Assembly (NCBI GenBank): GCA_023268425.1 | Contig: JALRFN010000154.1 | Location: 1-7,959 of the forward strand | Direction of reading: 5' to 3' | Length of the DNA: 7,959 nt | DNA from: Burkholderiaceae bacterium | Lineage (GTDB): Bacteria; Pseudomonadota; Gammaproteobacteria; Burkholderiales; Burkholderiaceae_C | In this document: positions 1-7,865 of the stretch, one piece after another | Layout: the number at the start of each line of letters is the position of its first letter | Numbering within the stretch: position 1 is the first letter of the stretch | Notes under the pieces: generated by a model | Seen by the model: only the letters and a program-made list of their open reading frames with translations | Database searches by the model: none | What the model was told of the DNA's origin: nothing | Translations under genes and position numbers: made by a program

Positions 1-1
1 G

Positions 2-1921
2 GAGATCATCGCCGCGCTCGAACCCACGCTGGGCGGCATCCACCTCGAGGACATCAAGGCGCCGGAGTGCTTCGCCATCGAGCGCAAGCTGCGCGAGCGC
101 ATGAAGATCCCCGTCTTCCACGACGACCAACACGGCACGGCCATCATCTCAGCCGCCGCCTTGGTCAACGGCCTGGAACTGGTGAGCAAGGCCATTGGCG
201 ACGTCAAGATCACGGTCTCCGGGGCGGGGGCCGCCGCCATCGCCTGTTTGGACGTGTTTTTGGGCTTGGGCGCGAAACTGGAAAACATCTTGGTGTGTGA
301 CTCCAAAGGCGTGATCTACCAGGGGCGCCCCGGCAATTTGGACGAATCGAAAGCCAAATTCGCACGCGACACCCAAGCGCGCAGCCTGGCGGATGCGGTC
401 AACGGTGCCGACGTGTTCTTGGGCTGTTCGGCACCGGGCGTGTTGACTGGCGAGATGGTCAAAACCATGGGCAGCCAGCCCATCATCTTGGCCCTGGCCA
501 ACCCCGACCCCGAAATTCGCCCCGAAGACGCCAAAGCCGCTCGACCCGACGCCATCATCGCCACCGGCCGCAGCGACTACCCCAACCAAGTCAACAACGT
601 CTTGTGCTTCCCCTACATCTTCCGGGGTGCCTTGGACTGCGGGGCGACCACCATCACCGAGGCCATGAAACTGGCCTGTGTCCACGAAATCGCCGCCTTG
701 GCCAAGGTCGAAGTCAGCGACGAAGTGGCCGCCGCCTACGCCGGGCAAGAGCTGGTCTTTGGTTCCGAATACCTGATCCCCAAGCCCTTTGATTCGCGCT
801 TGATCCTGCGCATCGCGCCGGCGGTGGCCAAAGCGGCAGAGGCCTCGGGCGTGGCCACCCGCCCGATTGCCGACTTGGATGCCTACAAACAAAGCCTGAC
901 GCGCTTCGTTTACCAAACCGGCATGTTGATGAAGCCCATTTTTGGTCAAGCCAAAGCCGCCCCAAAACGCGTGGCACTGGCTGACGGCGAAGACGAACGC
1001 GCTTTGCGTGCCGCCCAACAAGCCATCGACGAAGGCATTGCTGTGCCGATTTTGATTGGCCGTCCAGGCGTGATCGAAAAACGCATCGCCAAAGCCGGCT
1101 TGCGCATGAAACTCGGCACCGACGTGGAGGTCTGCAACCCCGAAGACGACCCGCGTTTCCGCCAGTATTGGGAGTACTACCACGGCATCATGGGCCGCAA
1201 CGGTGCCACCCCCGCCATGGCCCAAGCAGCGGTGCGCCGCTCCAACACCTTGATCGCCGCCATCATGGTGGCACTGGGCCAAGCCGACGGCTTGTTGTGC
1301 GGTTTGATGGGCAACTACGACTTGCACCTGGACCGTTTGACCAGCGTCATGCCCAAGCGCAAAGGCGCACAAACCATGGCTGCGGTCAATGCGCTGGTCG
1401 CTGGTGAGCGCACCATCTTTGTTGCCGACACCTACATCAACGAAGATCCCACCGCGCAACAGTTGGCCGAAATCGCTTCCATGGCGGCTGACGAGTTGCA
1501 GCGCTTTGGCCTGCCGCCGAAAGTCGCGTTTTTGTCGCACTCCAGCTTCGGCTCCAGCAAGCGCCCATCGCAAAAAAAAATGCGCTTGGCCCGCGACTTG
1601 TTTGTGGCCATGCGCCCAGAGATCGAATGCGACGGCGAGATGATGGGCGACGCCGCTTTGTCGCCCGAAATCCGTGCGGCCTACCTGCCCAACTCCAGCT
1701 TGACGGGCTCGGCCAACCTGCTGATTTGCCCCAACCTGGATGCGGCCAACATCATGTTCTCCACGCTCAAAGTGGTCGCTGCCGACGGTGTGACCGTGGG
1801 CCCGATCTTGATGGGCACCAGCGCGCCCATGCACGTCTTGAACCCGGCTTCTACGGTGCGCCGCGTGTTCAACATGATGGCGCTGTGCTCGGCGCAAGCA
1901 GGTGACCGCACGCGCGGCTGA
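2..1921 (+). CDS. maeB: NADP-dependent malic enzyme with C-terminal phosphotransacetylase-like domain, 5' end missing
   Basis: Oxidative decarboxylation of malate to pyruvate with reduction of NADP, in the cytoplasm. The frame is open from base 2, so the gene starts upstream; 639 residues are visible, and against the usual length of about 760 some 120 N-terminal residues are missing. Visible residues 39-47 read FHDDQHGTA, the divalent-metal/substrate motif of malic enzymes. The dinucleotide-binding loop SGAGAAAIAC follows at about residues 73-82. From about residue 320 (ALADGEDERA) to the end the protein matches the phosphate acetyltransferase fold, including a HSSFGSS stretch near 513 and GSANLLICPNLDAANI near 569. 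In the family this domain is thought not to be catalytic and to sense acetyl-CoA as an allosteric brake; that is family knowledge, not visible here. The initiator and regulatory region are outside the window. The gene ends with TGA, 102 nt before the next gene on the same strand. The choice of NADP over NAD is inferred from the MaeB-type fusion architecture. Confidence 0.95.
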   Translation, partial: EIIAALEPTLGGIHLEDIKAPECFAIERKLRERMKIPVFHDDQHGTAIISAAALVNGLELVSKAIGDVKITVSGAGAAAIACLDVFLGLGAKLENILVCDSKGVIYQGRPGNLDESKAKFARDTQARSLADAVNGADVFLGCSAPGVLTGEMVKTMGSQPIILALANPDPEIRPEDAKAARPDAIIATGRSDYPNQVNNVLCFPYIFRGALDCGATTITEAMKLACVHEIAALAKVEVSDEVAAAYAGQELVFGSEYLIPKPFDSRLILRIAPAVAKAAEASGVATRPIADLDAYKQSLTRFVYQTGMLMKPIFGQAKAAPKRVALADGEDERALRAAQQAIDEGIAVPILIGRPGVIEKRIAKAGLRMKLGTDVEVCNPEDDPRFRQYWEYYHGIMGRNGATPAMAQAAVRRSNTLIAAIMVALGQADGLLCGLMGNYDLHLDRLTSVMPKRKGAQTMAAVNALVAGERTIFVADTYINEDPTAQQLAEIASMAADELQRFGLPPKVAFLSHSSFGSSKRPSQKKMRLARDLFVAMRPEIECDGEMMGDAALSPEIRAAYLPNSSLTGSANLLICPNLDAANIMFSTLKVVAADGVTVGPILMGTSAPMHVLNPASTVRRVFNMMALCSAQAGDRTRG

Positions 1922-1942
1922 AACCGTTTTTGACGCCGCACA

Positions 1943-1971
1943 GGCCCTGAAGCCGACGCGACTTCAGGGCC
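1943..1971 (+). other. 10-bp perfect hairpin 22 nt after maeB, no U-tract
   Basis: GGCCCTGAAG (1943-1952) pairs perfectly with CTTCAGGGCC (1962-1971) around a 9-nt loop. On the + strand it is followed by CGATCAAAAAA and not by a T-run, so it is not a canonical intrinsic terminator. It may protect the 3' end of the maeB mRNA or take part in factor-dependent termination. On the - strand there is also no T-run after the stem. Confidence 0.5.
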
Positions 1972-2023
1972 GATCAAAAAATGGCAGACTAGCGCGCGAT
2001 TCAACCCAACCGGAGACAAACAC

Positions 2024-2425
2024 ATGTTGAACCACATCATGGTCGGCACCAACGACATCGACCGCGCCAAAGCCTTTTACGACACCCTGCTCACCACGGT
2101 CTTGGGCACCAAACCGGGCTTCACCAACACCAGCGGCTCGGGTCACCAGCGCGTGTTCTATGCGCACGACGGCCACACCTTTGGCCTGACCCAACCCATC
2201 AACAACGAAGCAGCCACCTGCGCCAACGGCTTCACCATTGGCTTCAAGTGCAACTCGGGTGAGCAAGTCAAGCAGTTCCACGACGTGGCTGTGGCCAACG
2301 GCGGCACCAGCATCGAAGAGCCGCCCGGCCCGCGCCAAACGCCCATGGGCGTGGTGCACTTGGCCTATGTGCGCGACCCCGATGGCCACAAGCTGTGCGC
2401 CATCTTCCGCGAGCCCAAAGCCTAA
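2024..2425 (+). CDS. VOC-superfamily (glyoxalase/bleomycin-resistance-like) protein
   Basis: A 133-residue single-domain protein of the vicinal oxygen chelate fold. The start is set by GGAGA at 2012-2016, seven bases before the ATG. The N-terminal strand-helix (MLNHIMVGTNDIDRAKAFYD) carries His4 at the usual first metal-ligand position. The C-terminal YVRDPDGHKLCAIF is the typical closing hairpin of the family. In many metal-dependent members the residue four after DPDG is the Glu ligand (GNxIE); here that place is Cys, so metal binding is probably changed or absent. The substrate cannot be named: the family includes lactoylglutathione lyases, dioxygenases, fosfomycin and bleomycin resistance proteins and many uncharacterised members. 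The length suits one half of a homodimer. The gene lies 102 nt after maeB and ends 18 nt before a strong terminator, so it is either a separate unit or the last gene of a read-through maeB transcript. Confidence 0.88.
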   Translation: MLNHIMVGTNDIDRAKAFYDTLLTTVLGTKPGFTNTSGSGHQRVFYAHDGHTFGLTQPINNEAATCANGFTIGFKCNSGEQVKQFHDVAVANGGTSIEEPPGPRQTPMGVVHLAYVRDPDGHKLCAIFREPKA

Positions 2426-2442
2426 GAACAAAACGGCACATG

Positions 2443-2470
2443 AATACCGGCCCCGTGCCGGTATTTTTTT
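2443..2470 (+). terminator. Rho-independent terminator of the VOC gene
   Basis: AATACCGGC (2443-2451) and GCCGGTATT (2457-2465) form a perfect 9-bp stem with the 5-nt loop CCCGT. T-residues run from 2464 to 2470. It starts 18 nt after the TAA of the VOC gene and closes the + strand unit before the convergent channel gene. In the - direction the stem is followed by only a short, displaced TTTT, so it would work poorly that way. Confidence 0.93.
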
Positions 2471-2517
2471 GCCCAAGTCTCCGGCACAAAAAACCCAAAC
2501 ACATGCCCACGTCCCAT

Positions 2518-2539
2518 TGCAGGCCGAACCGCGCCTGCA
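2518..2539 (-). other. Hairpin 17 nt downstream of the mechanosensitive channel gene
   Basis: TGCAGGC (2518-2524) and GCCTGCA (2533-2539) pair over 7 bp around an 8-nt loop, starting 17 nt past the stop codon of the - strand channel gene. The nearest T-rich stretch in the - direction comes some 20 nt later, so this is at best an imperfect terminator or mRNA 3'-end structure. Apart from this hairpin and the + strand terminator, the convergent intergenic region 2426-2555 shows nothing. Confidence 0.35.
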
Positions 2540-2555
2540 TCCGGCAGCGGAGCGA

Positions 2556-3644
2556 TCAAGGCTTACTCAAGTCGGCCAATCCCTCAACATGCAAGGTGCG
2601 CGTGGGGAAGGCGAAGTCAGCGCCGTGGGCGTGCACGATGGCCATGATTTGCAACATCACCTCTTCCTTGACCGCGTGGTACTTGACCCACTCGGTGGTC
2701 TTGGTGAAGCAGTACACCATGAAGTCCAAAGACGAGGCGCCATAGGACACGAAGTGCACGATTTGCGTTTGCGTGGCGTCGAGCTCTGGGTGCTGCTTGA
2801 GCATGGCGCGCACGGCCTCACAGATCGAGGCCATCTGTGCGCCGTCGGCGTAGCGAATGCCCAAGGTCTCGTAAATGCGCCGATGCGTCATGCGCGAGGG
2901 GTTTTCCACGGCAATGGTGGCAAAGACCGAATTGGGGATGTACAGCGGGCGCTTGTCAAAGGTGCGGATGCGCGTCAAACGCCAGCCGATTTGCTCGACC
3001 GTGCCCTCGATGTTGCGGTCAGGTGAGCGCACCCAATCGCCGACCTTGAACGGGCGATCCAGGTAAATCATCATGCCGCCGAAAAAATTGGCCAGCAGGT
3101 CTTTGGCGGCGAAACCCACCGCAATGCCGCCGATGCCGCCAAAGGCCAGCACGCCAGAGATGGAGTAACCCAAGGTCTGCAACACCACCAACACGGCCGT
3201 GATGATCACCGACAAACGCAGCAGTTTGGCAATCGCGTGTGCGGTGGTTTGGTCCATGCTGGCGCTGCCGCGCTCAGGGTCCACCCACACCCGCTCGGCG
3301 TTGCGAATCAAGCGCACCAAAAACAAGGCGATCAGGGCGATGATGGCCACTTTGCGCACCTCTGGGGCGTATTCGAAGATGCCGTAACCACTGACCCCGT
3401 GCAAGATGTGCGCAGCCACGCTCAAACCCCACACCCACACAAACAAGCGCAGCGGTATGCGGGCCGCACCAATCAGGGCATCGTCCCATTGCGAGCGGGT
3501 TTTTTCTGTCCAGCGCAACACGGCGTCCAACACGCGCATGAGCACAAAGTTCAGGCTCACGGTGCAAAACACCACGACAAAGACCTGAACCAACCACACG
3601 CTCATGTCCGTCGAGGGCCGGAAATAAGTCAACAACGCATCCAT
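2556..3644 (-). CDS. MscS-family mechanosensitive ion channel
   Basis: A 362-residue inner-membrane channel that would open under membrane tension to release solutes after osmotic downshock. Hydrophobic segments lie at about 15-40, 64-82, 97-114 and 140-162. They are followed by the pore-lining helix and MscS signature at about 165-204: a Gly/Ala-rich FGGIGGIAVGFAAKDLLANF, then YLDRPF and VGDWV. The beta domain (EGTVEQIGWRLTRIRTFD, YIPNS) and the C-terminal alpha/beta cytosolic domain follow. The extra N-terminal helices and length resemble YnaI/YbdG-like members more than three-helix MscS; the subfamily is not settled. The frame is open another 121 codons upstream, but that part overlaps glpD and looks like shadow sequence. 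AAAGGTG lies 10 nt before the ATG at 3644; an in-frame GTG directly before it (3647) has better spacing (7 nt) and would add one residue. The gene follows glpD on the same strand after 109 nt, so co-transcription with the glycerol genes is possible but unproven. Confidence 0.92.
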   Translation of the reverse strand: MDALLTYFRPSTDMSVWLVQVFVVVFCTVSLNFVLMRVLDAVLRWTEKTRSQWDDALIGAARIPLRLFVWVWGLSVAAHILHGVSGYGIFEYAPEVRKVAIIALIALFLVRLIRNAERVWVDPERGSASMDQTTAHAIAKLLRLSVIITAVLVVLQTLGYSISGVLAFGGIGGIAVGFAAKDLLANFFGGMMIYLDRPFKVGDWVRSPDRNIEGTVEQIGWRLTRIRTFDKRPLYIPNSVFATIAVENPSRMTHRRIYETLGIRYADGAQMASICEAVRAMLKQHPELDATQTQIVHFVSYGASSLDFMVYCFTKTTEWVKYHAVKEEVMLQIMAIVHAHGADFAFPTRTLHVEGLADLSKP

Positions 3645-3661
3645 CACGGGGGCACACCTTT

Positions 3662-3679
3662 GGGCTTCAATGAAAGCCC
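3662..3679 (-). other. Small hairpin just upstream of the channel gene Shine-Dalgarno
   Basis: GGGCTT (3662-3667) and AAGCCC (3674-3679) pair over 6 bp with a 6-nt loop, directly before the AAAGGTG of the channel gene on the - strand. It could influence translation or be chance. In the rest of the 109-nt gap (3645-3753) I see no convincing -35/-10 pair. Confidence 0.25.
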
Positions 3680-3746
3680 CGATTGTGCCAACATGCCTGC
3701 AAGGCCTTTGGACCGAACCGCTGAGCCCACAAGGCCGCGCGGGACA

Positions 3747-3765
3747 CTGGCGCTCAAAGCGCCAG
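3747..3765 (-). other. Hairpin spanning the glpD stop codon
   Basis: CTGGCGC (3747-3753) and GCGCCAG (3759-3765) pair perfectly over 7 bp; the 5-nt loop contains the glpD stop codon (TGA on the - strand). No T-run follows in either direction, so it does not look like an intrinsic terminator and does not argue against read-through into the channel gene. Confidence 0.4.
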
Positions 3766-5367
3766 CGAGGTGGCGGCTTTGGGCAAGGCAGCTTGCGTTT
3801 GGGGTGTTTGGCTGAACTTGCCCAAGGTGTATTGCTGGCACAGCGCTCGAAAAGCCGCCAGTTGCGGATCGCGCCCGGTCTCTTCCGCCACGATGGGCGC
3901 GACATCTTCAGCCATGCGCAGTGCCTGGCGCGCGTCCAAAAACAGTGCTCGCCAACGCCGCGCCAGCACATCTTCCACGGTGCACGCGAATTCGTGGCGC
4001 ACCGCATGGCGCACCATGGCTTCGCTCAAGCCCATGCCCAGCGGCCGCTGGGTGCCTGGGCAAGCGCTGACTTCGTGGGCGCGATCACCATACAAGTGCA
4101 AACCCGGCGCCCGCGCCAGCGCGCTGGGGCCGCTGGGCGCGACCGAGCCGCCCACCAAGACGTGCACATCGGTGTGGGCCTTGCCCCGCTGTGGCAGCAA
4201 GCCTGCGGCGTGGATGTGGTCCATGACGTCTTCCGCCATGGCTCGGTAAGTCGTCCACTTACCGCCCGTGACCGTGACCAGACCTTGCGGCGAGACCTCG
4301 ATGGTGTGCTCGCGGGAAATCGATTGCGTGGACTGATCACCCGTTGGTTTGACCAAGGGGCGCAACCCCACCCAAACACTGCGCACATCGTCCGCCGTGG
4401 GTGCGCGTTGAAGCACTTGCGCGGCCTCGCGCAGGATGAAGTCGACCTCTTCGTCAAAGGCCTTGGGCTCGCGCGGCGCGTCTGGGCGCGGGGTGTCTGT
4501 GGTGCCCAAAATCAGCGCCCCCATCCAAGGCACGGCAAACAACACGCGACCGTCTTTGGTCTTAGGCACCAGCAAAGCGTTGTCGCCCGCCATGAATGCG
4601 CGATCGACCACCAGGTGCACGCCTTGGCTGGGTGTGACCATCGGGGCCGCCTGGCTAGGCGAAGCCAAATCGCGCACGCCATCGACCCAAACCCCAGCCG
4701 CGTTGACCACGCAACGGGCCTTGATCTGGTGCTCCGCGCCACTGTGCGCGTCGCGCAAACACAAGCCCCAGGGGCCATCGCCTTGCGCCGGCGTGAGGGC
4801 AGACACAGCCATGTGGTTGAACATCCAGGCCCCCGCAGCCTCGGCGCTGCGCGCAATCGCAATCGCCAAACGCGCGTCGTCAAACTGCGCGTCCCAATAC
4901 TGCACACCCGCGTGCAAACCCTCGGCCTGCACACCCGGCAGCAAGGCCTGGGTGTCTGCTTTGTTCAACCAGCGCGTCGGGCCCAAGCCCGCTGCGCCCG
5001 CCAAAGCGTCATAGATCTTCAAGCCCACGCCATAAAACGGTGCCTGCCACCAGCGGTAGGCCGGCATGACAAAGGGCAAGGGTGCGGCCAAATGAGGCGC
5101 AACGCGCAAGATGGCGCTGCGCTCGTGCAAAGCCTCACGCACCAGCGAGACATTGCCTTGAGCCAAGTAACGCACACCGCCATGCAGCAGCTTGGTCGAG
5201 CGCGAGGAGGTGCCGCCAGCGAAATCGTGCGACTCCACCACGATCACGCGGTGGCCCCGCAAGGCCGCATCCAGGGCCACGCCCAGTCCGGTCGCGCCGC
5301 CGCCAATCACCGCGAGGTCAAACACCCCAGCGTGTGGCAGTTGGCTCAAGAGTTCATTTCGTTTCAT
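3754..5367 (-). CDS. glpD: FAD-dependent (aerobic) glycerol-3-phosphate dehydrogenase
   Basis: Oxidises sn-glycerol 3-phosphate to dihydroxyacetone phosphate at the inner face of the cytoplasmic membrane and passes electrons through FAD to quinone. The 537-residue protein (E. coli GlpD has 501) opens with the dinucleotide-binding motif AVIGGGATGLG at residues 19-29. The family signature GGTSSRSTKLLHGGVRYL follows at 51-68, with VNAAGVW at 221-227, SREHTI at 351-356 and GGKWTTYR at 368-375. The C-terminal helical domain fills the last 130 or so residues. I place the start at the ATG at 5367 because family members begin a few residues before this Rossmann motif. An in-frame GTG at 5406 would add 13 residues (MSKTPGPTARGRR), but its purine-rich upstream tract is about 14 nt away. 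The gene follows the glycerol-binding protein gene glpV by 46 nt, which fits a glycerol uptake and catabolism operon. Its likely Shine-Dalgarno sits inside a hairpin (see 5375-5396). Confidence 0.96.
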   Translation of the reverse strand: MKRNELLSQLPHAGVFDLAVIGGGATGLGVALDAALRGHRVIVVESHDFAGGTSSRSTKLLHGGVRYLAQGNVSLVREALHERSAILRVAPHLAAPLPFVMPAYRWWQAPFYGVGLKIYDALAGAAGLGPTRWLNKADTQALLPGVQAEGLHAGVQYWDAQFDDARLAIAIARSAEAAGAWMFNHMAVSALTPAQGDGPWGLCLRDAHSGAEHQIKARCVVNAAGVWVDGVRDLASPSQAAPMVTPSQGVHLVVDRAFMAGDNALLVPKTKDGRVLFAVPWMGALILGTTDTPRPDAPREPKAFDEEVDFILREAAQVLQRAPTADDVRSVWVGLRPLVKPTGDQSTQSISREHTIEVSPQGLVTVTGGKWTTYRAMAEDVMDHIHAAGLLPQRGKAHTDVHVLVGGSVAPSGPSALARAPGLHLYGDRAHEVSACPGTQRPLGMGLSEAMVRHAVRHEFACTVEDVLARRWRALFLDARQALRMAEDVAPIVAEETGRDPQLAAFRALCQQYTLGKFSQTPQTQAALPKAATSLAL

Positions 5368-5374
5368 ACGTCGA

Positions 5375-5396
5375 CCCCGAGCCGTTGGGCCCGGGG
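5375..5396 (-). promoter_or_regulatory. Strong glpV-glpD intergenic hairpin containing the glpD Shine-Dalgarno
   Basis: On the - strand transcript CCCCGGGCC pairs with GGCTCGGGG over 9 bp around the 4-nt loop CAAC. One pair is G-U, whereas on the + strand the same position is an A/C mismatch, so the structure suits RNA made in the operon direction. The GGGG of the distal arm is the only good Shine-Dalgarno candidate for the ATG at 5367 (seven bases before it) and would be masked when folded. Likely roles are protection of upstream glpV mRNA, damping of glpD translation, or coupling to translation of glpV. No T-run follows in the operon direction; in the + direction only TTTT follows. Confidence 0.6.
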
Positions 5397-5413
5397 TTTT
5401 GCTCACTCAGAGA

Positions 5414-7147
<1,734 letters not shown>

Positions 7148-7234
7148 CGTCTCTCTCCTCAGGTTATCGGTCCCGTTGATGTGTTGCGATTCAGGCCCCG
7201 GGACACTACAGGCCGAAATCTTGGGGAAACCCGC
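7148..7234 (-). other. 87-nt glpU-glpV intergenic region
   Basis: It contains the glpV Shine-Dalgarno GAGGAG near its end and a GGCCTG sequence occurring twice, about 17 nt apart. No convincing promoter or terminator is seen, which fits co-transcription of glpU and glpV. Confidence 0.4.
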
Positions 7235-7543
7235 TCAGCCCTTGCGCATCACCACGACCAAACTGACCATGGACAAGACAAAGCTGAACCAAATGCTGGG
7301 CTCTTCTTCGAGTGCGAGCCAATCCATGATGTGCTCGCCCAAACCCAGAAAAATCAAGTTGATGTAAGCCGCCAGCAGCAAGCCAATGAACAAGCGATCG
7401 CCGCGCGTGGTGCGCAGGGGTAGCCAGCCTTTGCGCTCGACGGTGGGTGACTTGATCTCCCACACCGTCATGCCAATCAGCATCAACACGATGCAGGTGA
7501 AAAAGACGGCGACTGGCGTCGTCCAATACATCCAATCCAACAT
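7235..7543 (-). CDS. glpU: Small integral membrane protein GlpU (DUF2160 family)
   Basis: A 102-residue protein with three predicted membrane helices, at about 8-28, 49-69 and 82-99, and a polar loop (EIKSPTVERKGWLPLRTTRGDR) between the first two. The size, topology and position between an ABC permease gene and the large binding-protein gene match DUF2160, called GlpU in the Rhizobium glycerol transporter operon. Its exact role is unknown; it may be an accessory membrane subunit of the importer. The ATG at 7543 is chosen because GGGAGGG lies about seven bases upstream. The glpQ stop TGA is separated from this ATG by a single base (TGAGATG), so translational coupling is very likely. The frame stays open a few codons upstream, but that part overlaps the end of glpQ. 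Confidence 0.88.
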   Translation of the reverse strand: MLDWMYWTTPVAVFFTCIVLMLIGMTVWEIKSPTVERKGWLPLRTTRGDRLFIGLLLAAYINLIFLGLGEHIMDWLALEEEPSIWFSFVLSMVSLVVVMRKG

Positions 7544-7544
7544 C

Positions 7545-7865
7545 TCACACCCTCCCCATGGCAAAGCCCTTGGCGATGTAATGGCGCACGAACCAAATCA
7601 CGATGGCCCCCGGCACGATGGTCAAAACCCCGGCGGCAGCCAGCGTCGCCTGAGCCACATAAGTTGCACACCCAGAAGCAGAGGCACCAACGAACTGCTC
7701 TGTAGTGATCGAGAAACACTTTACCGTCGACAATAATTTACCTGGCAGAGACAATAAATTCGCCATTCTACCTAATTCCCAGTTTACATATTGAACCTTG
7801 CGAACGAGGTTGTTAAATGAAAGGCCAGTAAATGAAGCAGCGATCATTTTTGTAGATCCACCCAT
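7545..7865 (-). CDS. glpQ: 3' end of GlpQ-type ABC permease gene, fused in frame to unrelated low-GC sequence
   Basis: The last 32 residues (coded by 7548-7643), beginning LAAAGVLTIVPGAIVIWF and ending GFAMGRV, are the final membrane helix and C-terminus of a MalG-like permease. They agree with what I recall of GlpQ proteins, which is an unsearched family memory. Upstream of that the frame continues to an ATG at 7865, and open sequence reaches a TAA at 7889-7887, but these roughly 74 residues do not look like the permease: the EAA loop and the preceding helices are missing, and codon use turns AT-rich. No Shine-Dalgarno precedes the ATG at 7865. The true glpQ (about 270-290 residues in the family) is therefore broken or its 5' part is absent from this contig. 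The short SASG string just before the break also occurs in GlpQ tails as I recall them, so the exact junction could lie slightly further right. The gene end overlaps the glpU ribosome-binding region. Confidence 0.6.
   Translation of the reverse strand: MGGSTKMIAASFTGLSFNNLVRKVQYVNWELGRMANLLSLPGKLLSTVKCFSITTEQFVGASASGCATYVAQATLAAAGVLTIVPGAIVIWFVRHYIAKGFAMGRV

Noticed and set aside
149..1897. 582-codon open frame on the - strand opposite maeB
   Set aside because: It lies wholly inside maeB, has His/Gln/Gly/Val-rich low-complexity text typical of the reverse complement of GC-rich coding DNA, and matches no family.
2238..3026. 262-codon + strand frame across the convergent intergenic region
   Set aside because: It overlaps the VOC gene, crosses the terminator and is antisense to the channel gene; no domain is visible.
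3645..4007. 121-codon N-terminal extension of the mechanosensitive channel
   Set aside because: It overlaps the 3' end of glpD and reads as Arg/Cys/Trp-rich shadow sequence; the channel family starts near the chosen ATG, which has an AAAGGTG upstream.
5375..5400. + strand rho-independent terminator
   Set aside because: The stem has an A/C mismatch on this strand and only four T follow; there is no + strand gene to terminate.
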